Positions 8,581 through 16,190 of a DNA stretch of 61,746 bases are shown in pieces. The notes under the pieces were generated by a model. The model was not told where the DNA came from, ran no database searches, and saw nothing but the letters and a program-made list of their open reading frames with translations. This DNA comes from a virus, in the IMG/VR virus record IMGVR_UViG_3300027754_000096, positions 1-61,746 of that record; one strand, given 5' to 3'. Numbering within the stretch: position 1 is the first letter of the stretch; every line of letters starts with the position of its first letter. The translations under genes were made by a program, and so were the position numbers.

Positions 8581-8811
8581 TTAATCTAAACAAACCAATT
8601 CAAAAATAAACTTATTATCATCTATTTCGCAAACAAAATCGGAAAGATTAAGGTGCATAAGAAAATCTTTTTCTTGTTTGGTTAATCTTTTAAAAAAGTC
8701 ACCAAAAGTTCCATCTTCACTCCATACCTCTAGACCAGCATCATCAATTTTATTGACGATTCTCTTTTTTTTCGCAGTACCCAACCAATGGTTTTTCATT
8801 TTAATTTTCAT
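8581..8811 (-). CDS. Hypothetical protein between prkA and yeaH
   Basis: A 76-residue protein of unknown function begins MKIKMKNHWLGTAKKKR, with a basic N terminus and an acidic C-terminal half ending in FELVCLD. A longer frame opens at a TTG inside the neighbouring hairpin, but that codon lies in a stem and lacks a good ribosome site, so the ATG at 8811 is preferred; the site before it (GGA) is also weak. Its place within the prkA-yeaH-spoVR operon suggests a small partner or regulator. Confidence 0.45.
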   Translation of the reverse strand: MKIKMKNHWLGTAKKKRIVNKIDDAGLEVWSEDGTFGDFFKRLTKQEKDFLMHLNLSDFVCEIDDNKFIFELVCLD

Positions 8812-8817
8812 TTTCCA

Positions 8818-8882
8818 GTAGGGGCAGAGCCCCAAAAAAGGTGAACTTACACACCTTGCCCACAGAATAACTCTGCCCCTAC
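8818..8882 (-). promoter_or_regulatory. Nested intergenic hairpin with anti-Shine-Dalgarno segment
   Basis: Perfect 12-bp arms (8818-8829 and 8871-8882, GTAGGGGCAGAG with its complement) enclose an inner 6-bp stem (8838-8843 with 8852-8857). The element begins 3 nt after the prkA stop and is GC-rich beside AT-rich flanks. Plus-strand 8835-8846 is the reverse complement of 8553-8564, so within the leftward mRNA this segment can pair over 12 bp with the ribosome site of yeaH. It lacks a terminator T-run at the right place. A role as 3' stabiliser, attenuator or translation switch is inference. Confidence 0.55.
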
Positions 8883-8885
8883 CAA

Positions 8886-10973
8886 TTAATTTTCTTCCTC
8901 AGCTAAATCTCCACGAGCAAATATACTACCAACAAAGTCCAAAACATCGGTAGCAGACCTTTCGTTGTATCCATACTGTTTGATCAGTCTGGTTTTGATA
9001 GCATCTATTTTTTCTTGAATATCTTTATCTACAACAGTTGCTCCACTCACATTAAGAGCGGATAGCTTTATGGTGTCCTTAACATCTTCAAAAAGTTTTG
9101 CTTCTAAAGCTTTTCTTAATTTTGGGTTTGAATCCCATCTAAATTGCTTTTGTTTGTGTGCTAAATCACCAATAAATGCAGCCATCTGGCGACGAAAATC
9201 TTCTGCACCTGTTTCGGGTATTTGAATCTTTTCCTCAATCTGACGCATTAATCTCTCGTCAGGTTTTCTGTCCTGACCTGTTATTGGGTCTTTGATCCTA
9301 GACTTATTAATATAAGCCATCACGTTGTCAATATAATTGGTGCACAATCTGATAATTGCATCTTCGTCACCAACAAGTGCTTTTTGAACCTCAGCCTTAA
9401 GAATTTCTGTTAACTTCTTCAGTGCTAAATCCACGCAAGTAATGTATCTACCGACTTGTTCTTTATTCGTTAGAAGAGAAGAATTTTCCAATCCATCTCT
9501 TAGCTCATTTAGAACCATAAACATATTCACATATTCATGATTGTTTGCTAAACAATTAGATATTTTGTCTTGTAAGTATCTCACACTAACTCCGCCCGCC
9601 ATTCCTTCATCTGGATACTTGTCTTTCATTTCTTTAACAGCATCTTCTGTCCATCCCGGCAGAAGCCGTCCATCATAAAGCTCGGCTTTTTCTATTAAAG
9701 AAAGCTTCCCATCTTTATCATCTAGCATTCGAGTAAGTACAGAAAAAAGAGCAGCTATTTCTAGTGTATGAGGTGCTATATGTTGCTTTACCTTATTTGG
9801 ACCATAGTCCTTCTCTAGTATCTTCACTTCTTCCGACCACTTTAAAGTGTATGGAACATCAATTTTTGTTGTTCGATCACGGAATGCTTCCATATACTGA
9901 TTGCTCTTTAGCTTCTGAAATTCTGGATCATTTGTATGGCTAAAAATTGCTTCATCGATACTAACCTGTGCGAATTTCTTTGGCTTAATACTTTGTTCTT
10001 GACTCGCTCCTAAAAGGTCATACAAGAATGCTGTGTCTAACTTCAATACTTCTATAAATTCTATTAGCCCTCGATTACCAGCCATAAATTCGCCATCAAA
10101 AGAAAATGCTCGAGGATCTGAGTCAGAACCAAAGTTGCCAATTTGCCTAAAATTAATATCTCCTGTTAGCTCAGTGCTGTCCTGATTCTTTTCATCCTTT
10201 GGTTGGAATGTTGCAATTCCACAGCGATCAGCCTCGCTATAAACTTTTCTAATTACACGAATATGATTAACTAAAACTTTTTCTAGATCTCCTTCATACT
10301 TTTTAAGCAATGATCCCATGAACTTTTTGCATAAAGGATCTAATTCATCATTACACTTTAAAGTATAAGAATCAGTTCTTCTGTTTTCTGGTAGCGTTTC
10401 CTCAAATATTCTGTTTAACTCTGCCATAAAAACTTTTCTAATTTCTAACGGCAAAAGCTTTAATGGTTGTTCATGCATAGGACATGCACATTCTGTGTCG
10501 GTGTAAATACCATCAGGTCCTGTTGGCAAATTAACCCACTTGAATGAATACCAAGCTCCATCATCGGTTTGCGAGAATCGCTCAAGACCCCTTTTAAGAA
10601 GTCGGCAGATTGTGGACTTGGAGCTTCCAACAGGACCGTGTAGAAGCAAAATACGACGCTCAGCACCGTATCCTCCAGCAGCTCCTTTTATAAACTTTAC
10701 AAGTGCATCTTTCATCGGAATCAAACCAACAATTGGTAGTTCCGCATCATCAAAAAAATTATAATGTACATAAGTTTTTCTGTATTCTTCAACAGTAGAA
10801 CTTCCTTTTTCCATTATCATTTCATAAATGTTTTGCCAAGAATTTCTAGCAAGATATGGCTTTTGTTTTACTAGTTCCAGATATTCAATAAAACTCATTT
10901 CTGAGTTTAAAGATTTAAACACATCTTTGTTAAAAATACTTAGTAGTTTTTCTAAGGTGTTTTGTTCAGTCAT
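8886..10973 (-). CDS. prkA: PrkA/YeaG-type serine protein kinase
   Basis: The 695 residues match PrkA (family about 640-690). An AAA-like domain has Walker A GPVGSSKS (residues 113-120), a WVNLPTGPDG loop and CPMHEQPL, and is followed by LTGDINFRQIG and GEFMAGNRGLIEFIEVLK, both strong family signatures. The C-terminal PrkA domain includes DEAIFSHTNDPEF and GVSVRYLQDKI. In E. coli YeaG phosphorylates proteins during nitrogen and carbon stress and works with YeaH. The start at 10973 is preferred to an ATG 22 codons upstream because GGGA lies before it. It is the first gene of the leftward operon prkA, small gene, yeaH, small gene, spoVR, coiled-coil gene. Confidence 0.94.
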   Translation of the reverse strand: MTEQNTLEKLLSIFNKDVFKSLNSEMSFIEYLELVKQKPYLARNSWQNIYEMIMEKGSSTVEEYRKTYVHYNFFDDAELPIVGLIPMKDALVKFIKGAAGGYGAERRILLLHGPVGSSKSTICRLLKRGLERFSQTDDGAWYSFKWVNLPTGPDGIYTDTECACPMHEQPLKLLPLEIRKVFMAELNRIFEETLPENRRTDSYTLKCNDELDPLCKKFMGSLLKKYEGDLEKVLVNHIRVIRKVYSEADRCGIATFQPKDEKNQDSTELTGDINFRQIGNFGSDSDPRAFSFDGEFMAGNRGLIEFIEVLKLDTAFLYDLLGASQEQSIKPKKFAQVSIDEAIFSHTNDPEFQKLKSNQYMEAFRDRTTKIDVPYTLKWSEEVKILEKDYGPNKVKQHIAPHTLEIAALFSVLTRMLDDKDGKLSLIEKAELYDGRLLPGWTEDAVKEMKDKYPDEGMAGGVSVRYLQDKISNCLANNHEYVNMFMVLNELRDGLENSSLLTNKEQVGRYITCVDLALKKLTEILKAEVQKALVGDEDAIIRLCTNYIDNVMAYINKSRIKDPITGQDRKPDERLMRQIEEKIQIPETGAEDFRRQMAAFIGDLAHKQKQFRWDSNPKLRKALEAKLFEDVKDTIKLSALNVSGATVVDKDIQEKIDAIKTRLIKQYGYNERSATDVLDFVGSIFARGDLAEEEN

Positions 10974-11094
10974 GATATTTTTCCCATTTTGAATTAGTAC
11001 TAAAATTTCTGGTGTGATAAACGCATCATACAAAAACAAATTGACTCGATCAAGCCACGAAATTAATATAGTGAACTACTAACAATTTTAGAAT

Positions 11095-11430
11095 TTAGTT
11101 TGTCCAAGAACTATTTTTATTAATATCATTTATTTTATTATAAGGATCTTTTGTTTTTTGTGCGATTTCTGCGGACTTCCTTTGTTTTATCACGGAAGGA
11201 AGATTATGTTTGAATCTATAATCATGTCCACCAGATTCACTTGTCCAGCGACCTGTACCTTCAGGATTAGTAAATTGAAATCCTGAAGAAGATACTAATT
11301 TGCATTTTTTATGTGACCCACAATGTGGGCATTCAACCTTAGGATATTTATCCTTTTCATTTAAGGAAACTAGTTCCTCATATGTTTTATTGCATTTTTT
11401 GTTTTTACATTGAAATTCATATAGAGGAAT
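11095..11430 (-). CDS. FmdB-like zinc-ribbon protein with AUU start
   Basis: The frame encodes 111 residues beginning (M)PLYEFQCKNKKC, the hallmark N terminus of the FmdB/CxxC-CxxC regulatory zinc-ribbon family, with Cys8, Cys13, Cys34 and Cys37 as metal ligands and a basic, glycine-containing tail. An in-frame TAA lies six codons before the start. No ATG, GTG or TTG occurs between that stop and the PLYEF motif, and there is no Met codon anywhere in the frame. AGGTG stands 4 nt before ATT at 11430, which aligns exactly with the usual Met. AUU initiation, as in bacterial infC, is therefore the simplest reading. A point mutation of ATG or a read error is the alternative. Confidence 0.72.
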   Translation of the reverse strand: MPLYEFQCKNKKCNKTYEELVSLNEKDKYPKVECPHCGSHKKCKLVSSSGFQFTNPEGTGRWTSESGGHDYRFKHNLPSVIKQRKSAEIAQKTKDPYNKINDINKNSSWTN

Positions 11431-11488
11431 AATACACCTGCCTTTTTAAGAAATATTGTGCGAAAACAAAAAACTTGTTTCCAAAACC

Positions 11489-11800
11489 TTATTCTTCTTT
11501 TTCAAACTTAATTAATTCTTTTAATTTGTTAAAAGTCTTATCGATATAATCTAATCTAGTATGAACTGTATGAAATTTCCACCAAAAAGAATTTTTTAAT
11601 ATTTGAATAGATTCTCTAAGTAGAATATGATTTTTTCTTTGCTCCATATGTTCAAGCTTAGCTTCAAATAAAGTTAATTCTTGTTCTAAAATATCTCTAT
11701 ATTCATCAGGAGTAATAGTGTTTTCTGATTCTGGCGGTTCATGATCATAAAAATTACCTTCGGAACCTGAATCCTCCTCATCAAAATTAAATCTTTTCAT
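11489..11800 (-). CDS. Acidic hypothetical protein
   Basis: The 103 residues have a very acidic, probably disordered first third and a helical remainder (EYRDILEQELTLFEAKLEHM). The start overlaps the previous gene's stop by 4 nt, indicating coupled translation. Function not recognised. Confidence 0.5.
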   Translation of the reverse strand: MKRFNFDEEDSGSEGNFYDHEPPESENTITPDEYRDILEQELTLFEAKLEHMEQRKNHILLRESIQILKNSFWWKFHTVHTRLDYIDKTFNKLKELIKFEKEE

Positions 11801-12378
11801 AATTTTCCTGTCGATATTGTTTGAAACAAACTAATACTTTCTTTCCAAATATCCGCCATCCGTACTTCATTAGAATTCATTCCATTGTGAAAAAAACGTT
11901 TTGAAAAAGATGACACAAGTGGACAATTCATATTATCTATCCACTCGGATGTAACAAAATTACCAAAACCATTTAAATAAGAAGAAAAAACACACATTGT
12001 ATCTTCTTTAGCTTCGCATAAAAAATTAGTTTGAACTAAAAAATGTCTATCATTTAATATATTCTGATCTTGTTTCGCCTCTTCAAAGTCTCTTATTGCT
12101 ATAACTTCTGGCGATGTAATTAACAAAGGCACATCTTTAATGCCTGATAAGTTGCCAATATCATATTCCCCATTATACATTTTAAAAGGAACATTAAACT
12201 TTTTTGTCCAAAGAAATAAACTTCCTGTTACGTTTCTTCTTCTGCATAATACAAAAACCTTAGCTTCTGGAAGGTTTTTAAAAATAGAGTAATAACATAA
12301 ATATGACATCCAATTGTGACCAAAACTATGGTCACAAGATATTAATATATTTAATCCTTTGCCTAAACTAGAAATCAT
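11797..12378 (-). CDS. Hypothetical protein, possibly Rossmann-like
   Basis: The 193-residue protein begins GLNILISCDHSFGHNWMSYL, with alternating strands and helices such as AKVFVLCRRR and VPLLITSPEVIAI. This suggests an alpha/beta fold of the glycosyltransferase-B or nucleotide-binding kind, but no catalytic motif is clear. It is co-translated with the next gene (ATGA overlap). The start has TTTATAGT just upstream and no clear ribosome site. Confidence 0.45.
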   Translation of the reverse strand: MISSLGKGLNILISCDHSFGHNWMSYLCYYSIFKNLPEAKVFVLCRRRNVTGSLFLWTKKFNVPFKMYNGEYDIGNLSGIKDVPLLITSPEVIAIRDFEEAKQDQNILNDRHFLVQTNFLCEAKEDTMCVFSSYLNGFGNFVTSEWIDNMNCPLVSSFSKRFFHNGMNSNEVRMADIWKESISLFQTISTGKL

Positions 12379-12420
12379 ACTATAAACTAGTTAAGAACTG
12401 CGAAATGTTGCATCCTATCC

Positions 12421-12437
12421 ATTTCACACTGTGAAAT
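12421..12437. repeat. Perfect palindrome at gene end
   Basis: ATTTCACA-C-TGTGAAAT has 8-bp arms and abuts the stop codon of the leftward gene ending at 12437. It resembles the palindromes at 2349 and 12755 in its position just after a stop codon. Confidence 0.45.
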
Positions 12438-12721
12438 TAGACAATTTGTTGCTTGATTGGTTGCTTCTTTGCCTGTGTTCGCATAAAGGTGTCCACATCT
12501 TTTTGTATGGTGATTGGATCAGGCTTTAATCCAGATAATGCTCGGGCAGCATTTTGAAATTTTGGATCCTTTAATACGGCTCTTGCAACATTACTAGCAT
12601 TTGGCTTCTCACCAGCACCAGCCAATGCTCCTGCTATAGATCCTTGCTTTTGTAAATTGAAGTTTACATATGAATCTTCTTTTATATATCTACATTCAAG
12701 CCATTTTAAAAAAGTAATCAA
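12437..12721 (-). CDS. Small protein with capsid-targeting-like N terminus
   Basis: The gene encodes 94 residues when started at TTG 12721, where GGAG lies 6 nt upstream; an ATG nine codons earlier has no such site. With this start the N terminus reads MITFLKWLECRYIKEDS, matching the F-x-x-W-L-x-E pattern shared by about nine proteins here. The remainder has an Ala/Gly-rich segment and a basic C terminus (RTQAKKQPIKQQIV). It is probably a packaged internal protein; function otherwise unknown. A palindrome directly follows the stop. Confidence 0.5.
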   Translation of the reverse strand: MITFLKWLECRYIKEDSYVNFNLQKQGSIAGALAGAGEKPNASNVARAVLKDPKFQNAARALSGLKPDPITIQKDVDTFMRTQAKKQPIKQQIV

Positions 12722-12754
12722 ATTTAACTCCTTTGTCTGTGCTTCCACTCATGA

Positions 12755-12771
12755 AGCTATACTATATAGCT
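12755..12771. repeat. Palindrome between two leftward genes
   Basis: AGCTATA-CTA-TATAGCT has 7-bp arms with a 3-nt centre. It lies 12 nt past the stop of the ArdC-like gene and about 34 nt before the next start. It may be a hairpin separating the two cistrons or an operator. Confidence 0.4.
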
Positions 12772-12783
12772 TAATTAATAATA

Positions 12784-14022
12784 TTAATAATTTTTTAATA
12801 AAAATGATTTGAAAGATTCCGCTTTTGGTTCTTCTTCAGACTTTACTTCCATTGTTTTTTTATCAATATATTCAATAAACATGCGGGTGGTTTCTAGTAT
12901 TATTTCTTCATTTTCTCTTATGTTATCAGGATCTATTTTCCATAATGTCATATACACTATGGAATGTGCATTCGGGAGTCCGTAATGACCCAAAACAAAA
13001 TAATTTACTCCTTCCGCTTGCAATTCGAGTATTTCTTTAGCCAGTCCAGTTCTTTTTTCTGCTGTGTGTAAAATTTCATGAGTCAATTCATGAATCATTG
13101 TGCTTATGTTTTCTTGCAATAATTGAATGGATCCTTTTCTACTAACTCCCCTAGCTCCATCTAAACCTTTTGCACTGACTGAGACTTCTATGTTTTTTTC
13201 TTTTGCAAAATCAAGCAAGGCATCATAAATGTATCTTGTTGACTCGTCAGGAGTTTCTTCATCATACCACTTAGGAGTTGGAACATACATATGTTCTTTT
13301 CCTACTATGGGTACTGTGTCTAAAATGTCATAGATATTTCCCAATGTAAATCCGGCAAGTTTGGTTTCATCTGCGTTAGTATCTCTTATAGGAGCGTCTT
13401 CTTCTCCATTTTTTGCTTTATACGTAATTGGGACATATATCTTAATAGCTGTTGAACCAAGCTTAAGCATTCTACCAAATTTTTCTTTCCATGTGTTTTT
13501 ACCTTCGACATGTGTTGCGTTTGGTTTTTGAATCCAAATCAACATTTGATTATTAAAAGATCTATGTGTGAATTTTTTTCTAAAATTAAGAAATTGGTTG
13601 ATTTCTTCCGAGCCTCGACTTTCTAGAATTTTTTTCTTTAGATCTTGAAATCTTTCTTTGAGTTTTTCTGACACTCCTAAATCCGCATGCTCTTCCACAT
13701 CAGGTTCTTCTGGCGATGGTGGATTAAAATTTTTATTTAATTGATTTAATTTTTGCCTTATTTGTGGCAAAGCAACTATTAATTCTTCTGGTTCGTATTG
13801 TTGAACAGAAACCCACTTGCTTATTTCTTTGTCCCATCTAAATCCTAGGGACTTAATTTTTTGTTTATTTTTATAGGTTTCATACCCAGCGGCAGATTTG
13901 TCAGCTAGATCACTATCAACAACAAACACAAGTTTTCTATCTTGAGTATACCTTTTTTTAATAACCAAGTTTTCTTGAAGCTCTTGTTGCCTCATCTTAA
14001 CAAACTCATTAAATTTTTTCAT
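12784..14022 (-). CDS. ArdC-like protein with HExxH peptidase motif and capsid-targeting-like N-terminus
   Basis: From the ATG at 14022 (AAGAAGAG upstream) the product has 412 residues. It begins MKKFNEFVKM, a candidate packaging peptide. Residues about 49-75 carry GFRWDKEISKWV, a DUF5710-like motif. Residues 145-205 (SFNNQMLIWIQ, GKNTWKEKFGRMLKLGSTAIKI) match the ArdC N-terminal single-strand DNA-binding domain. HELTH at 311-315 followed by a helix with ELQAEGVNYF gives a gluzincin-like zinc site as in ArdC/ImmA-type proteins. ArdC proteins protect incoming DNA from restriction. The C-terminal FKSFLLKNY repeats the N-terminal motif style. Its being a co-injected anti-restriction protein is inference. 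Confidence 0.75.
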   Translation of the reverse strand: MKKFNEFVKMRQQELQENLVIKKRYTQDRKLVFVVDSDLADKSAAGYETYKNKQKIKSLGFRWDKEISKWVSVQQYEPEELIVALPQIRQKLNQLNKNFNPPSPEEPDVEEHADLGVSEKLKERFQDLKKKILESRGSEEINQFLNFRKKFTHRSFNNQMLIWIQKPNATHVEGKNTWKEKFGRMLKLGSTAIKIYVPITYKAKNGEEDAPIRDTNADETKLAGFTLGNIYDILDTVPIVGKEHMYVPTPKWYDEETPDESTRYIYDALLDFAKEKNIEVSVSAKGLDGARGVSRKGSIQLLQENISTMIHELTHEILHTAEKRTGLAKEILELQAEGVNYFVLGHYGLPNAHSIVYMTLWKIDPDNIRENEEIILETTRMFIEYIDKKTMEVKSEEEPKAESFKSFLLKNY

Positions 14023-14080
14023 TTTTTCTCTTCTTATAATGTACAAGCAAGTTTGGAATTATGCATTTTCTGAATAATTG

Positions 14081-14088
14081 CATAAATA
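14081..14088 (+). promoter_or_regulatory. Late-promoter-like box CATAAATA
   Basis: CATAAATA lies 26 nt before the ATG at 14115 and leaves room for an AGAGGAA ribosome site, as in a conventional T4 late gene. Confidence 0.4.
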
Positions 14089-14114
14089 TATAGTTATTAA
14101 GAGGAATTTGTTTT

Positions 14115-14354
14115 ATGAAATTTATAGACTGGATAAGACTGAAAGAAGAGGCGGAATCCGCTCCTGTGGCGGCGGCAACAGCAGCTCAGACTACTCCTGC
14201 TCCCTCTGTGAATTTAAGCAGCACAATCACCAGCGATATAGCAAAATTCCCTCAAAGAATGTTTAGCAAACAAGTACAAACATCTGATAATTGCAGAAAT
14301 TGCTCTAAAGATTGGAAAAACTGGCACTATACTAAAAAGAAGAAAAATAAATGA
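14115..14354 (+). CDS. Small protein with capsid-targeting-like N terminus
   Basis: The 79 residues begin MKFIDWIRLKEEAES, a clear member of the shared N-terminal family, followed by an Ala/Thr/Pro-rich linker. A short C-terminal part contains NCRNCSKDWKNWHYTKKKKNK-like CxxC and basic residues, suggesting nucleic-acid or metal binding. AGAGGAA precedes the start. The stop overlaps a following 25-codon frame (ATGA at 14351), which may or may not be used. A late, DNA-associated internal head protein is the likely role. Confidence 0.55.
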   Translation: MKFIDWIRLKEEAESAPVAAATAAQTTPAPSVNLSSTITSDIAKFPQRMFSKQVQTSDNCRNCSKDWKNWHYTKKKKNK

Positions 14355-14408
14355 GCAAAGTTGACTTTTTTCTAGTAAAAAAGTTGAAGAAGCAGGAATT
14401 GAATTCTC

Positions 14409-14546
14409 TTGAAAAAAAAGCTAATTAACAAAAGAATAAAAAAGCTATCAGATAAAAAGTGCTATTTTTGCAGTTGTGATGTTTACGAACTTCTTGACAT
14501 ACACAGCTCCTACAAAACAATAATTCATATAATTTTCCTTTGTTGA
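14409..14546 (+). pseudogene. Truncated HNH endonuclease remnant
   Basis: A 45-codon frame (TTG start) reads KKKLINKRIKKLSDKKCYFC and then CSCDVYELLDIHS. This parallels the first 35 residues of the intact HNH protein at 15776-16057 (LINKKATKMLSGGCFFCG) but stops before the catalytic histidines. The remainder of 14355-14686 holds a second such fragment and no intact gene. Confidence 0.55.
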
Positions 14547-14598
14547 AATTTAATTCAATATATCTATCATGTAGGTATAGTTTTACTTATGTGATATC

Positions 14599-14661
14599 AT
14601 GTCAAGACGCAAAAAATTAATCAATAAAATTACCAAGAAGAGTTGGTTGCACTGCCGATAA
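14599..14661 (+). pseudogene. Second HNH N-terminal remnant
   Basis: Twenty codons, MSRRKKLINKITKKSWLHCR, again match the N terminus of HNH proteins of the 15776-16057 type (MARKRMLINKKATK) and end at TAA. It looks like debris from an earlier invasion. Confidence 0.45.
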
Positions 14662-14686
14662 TAAACAATTTTAGCCATTCATTGTT

Positions 14687-15703
14687 TCAATATTGTTTCA
14701 ATATTTTTTCAATATTCTTCAATTCATTCCAAGCCTTTTGTCTAATAGGACGCCATATTTTACCATAGCCAGCATTTTCATAATATTGTTTAAAAAACAA
14801 AAAGCGATTGTATTTGCGTTCAAGACTGAAATTTGCCCCTTGGTAAATATAATTCATAAATAACATAGCGTTTCTTTTATTGAATGACACTTTCCAAATA
14901 TTCCTGTTGAATCTCAAATAACTTTTTGCACCAAACTCATCTAAACAAACTTCTTGTAATTTTTTTGCAAAATCATAAGAAGCACAAATCGTTACACACG
15001 GATAGACATAATATTTATGAGAATTTTGTATGCAGCCATCGCCATCAAAATACCCTCGTAAGAAATGCCTCAATAAACAAACTTTAATGTTCGGAAATTT
15101 AACTATTTTAGTTTTTCTTGGAACGCACCCAAGAGTGACAAGTTGGTTAGCCAAAATAACATTCGTGATACATAACGACACTTGGTCGCCACAATCAGTT
15201 CGGGGGACCAATTTTACTGAATAATCAGTAACAAGACATTTTTTAATGTAATCTAATATAGCCCTGTCATTTTCTTTAATTTGCACTCTAAATCCAGTCA
15301 ATTTACCTTTGCTGTCGTACACGCATCCATCGGCAAAAATGAAACCTAATGAATACGCCTTGTCTTGAGTATCTATTTGTTGAAAAAAAGTTTCATCAAT
15401 ATCAATAGTTGTTCTCTTGCGTAACTTAATGCCACCTAATTGCAATGCTTTTTTAACTCTGGGTCTATTAGACTTAATGACATCAGAAATTTGCTTTAAT
15501 GTAAAATTTTGATTATAAAGAAGAACCACCTTATTTATCTCATCTTGTTGCAACACAAGTTTTTCTTTATTTGACTTTGGCACTTTAAGGTTGTGTGCAA
15601 CACAAATACGACGAATTACAGACCTGTCACAACCGCACTTTTTTGCAATTTTAGTTAAACTTGTGCCAGATTTTAACCAAATACAAATTTGTTCAATATC
15701 CAC
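14687..15703 (-). CDS. Free-standing LAGLIDADG homing endonuclease
   Basis: The 338-residue product starts at GTG (AGGAG 7 nt upstream). Residues 1-90 contain two helix-turn-helix-like segments (SLTKIAKKCGCDRSVIRRIC and TLKQISDVIKSNRPRVKKAL), giving a resolvase-like DNA-binding front. Dodecapeptides YSLGFIFADGCV and FLRGYFDGDGCI retain the catalytic acids. There is no splicing block, so this is a free-standing homing enzyme rather than an intein. It borders an HNH gene and HNH debris, marking a homing-element hot spot. Confidence 0.88.
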   Translation of the reverse strand: MDIEQICIWLKSGTSLTKIAKKCGCDRSVIRRICVAHNLKVPKSNKEKLVLQQDEINKVVLLYNQNFTLKQISDVIKSNRPRVKKALQLGGIKLRKRTTIDIDETFFQQIDTQDKAYSLGFIFADGCVYDSKGKLTGFRVQIKENDRAILDYIKKCLVTDYSVKLVPRTDCGDQVSLCITNVILANQLVTLGCVPRKTKIVKFPNIKVCLLRHFLRGYFDGDGCIQNSHKYYVYPCVTICASYDFAKKLQEVCLDEFGAKSYLRFNRNIWKVSFNKRNAMLFMNYIYQGANFSLERKYNRFLFFKQYYENAGYGKIWRPIRQKAWNELKNIEKILKQY

Positions 15704-15775
15704 AAATAACTCCTATTAGACATCTCTAAGTATTATTGTAAGTATAGATAGTGGCAATGAGTAAATTATTTTGAA

Positions 15776-16057
15776 TTATTTCCATAATTCCTTTTTATTT
15801 TCCCAAAAATGTAATATCCATCCTCGTCGATTAGTAGACATATATTTTCTATCAATTATAATTTGATGGTCATGTATTTTGTTGTGACAATTAGAACAAA
15901 CAACAAGTGTGTTGAAATCACTATAAATTCCATTTGATTCACCAGCTATAATCCGATGACAGTGAAGACAGGCATAATCATCCATACCACAAAAGAAACA
16001 ACCCCCAGACAACATTTTTGTTGCCTTCTTGTTTATTAACATTCTTTTTCTAGCCAT
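15776..16057 (-). CDS. HNH endonuclease
   Basis: The 93 residues have Cys20-x-x-Cys23 and Cys54-x-x-Cys57 zinc pairs with the HNH core CLHCHRIIAGESNG, a central Asn49 region and CSNCHNKIHDHQI. This is the compact phage homing type. The leader TTGCAAAGGAGATTT before the ATG matches the leaders of the paralogous genes at 28729 and 29456. The 16058-16190 spacer shows only a CCCC-TTTA-GGGG hairpin at 16104-16115. Confidence 0.85.
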   Translation of the reverse strand: MARKRMLINKKATKMLSGGCFFCGMDDYACLHCHRIIAGESNGIYSDFNTLVVCSNCHNKIHDHQIIIDRKYMSTNRRGWILHFWENKKELWK

Positions 16058-16190
16058 AGTAAAAATCTCCTTTGCAATACGTCACCAACGTATTATGCCC
16101 AGTCCCCTTTAGGGGTTTCTTGTGGAAGGCATATAAACGGTTGGGTTTTGCACTATATTGATGAAAATGGTTTAGAACACTATGATTGAA

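Noticed and set aside
16058-16190. CCCC-TTTA-GGGG hairpin as a strong terminator
   Set aside because: The stem is only 4-5 bp with no useful T-run and lies about 80 nt from the nearest stop.
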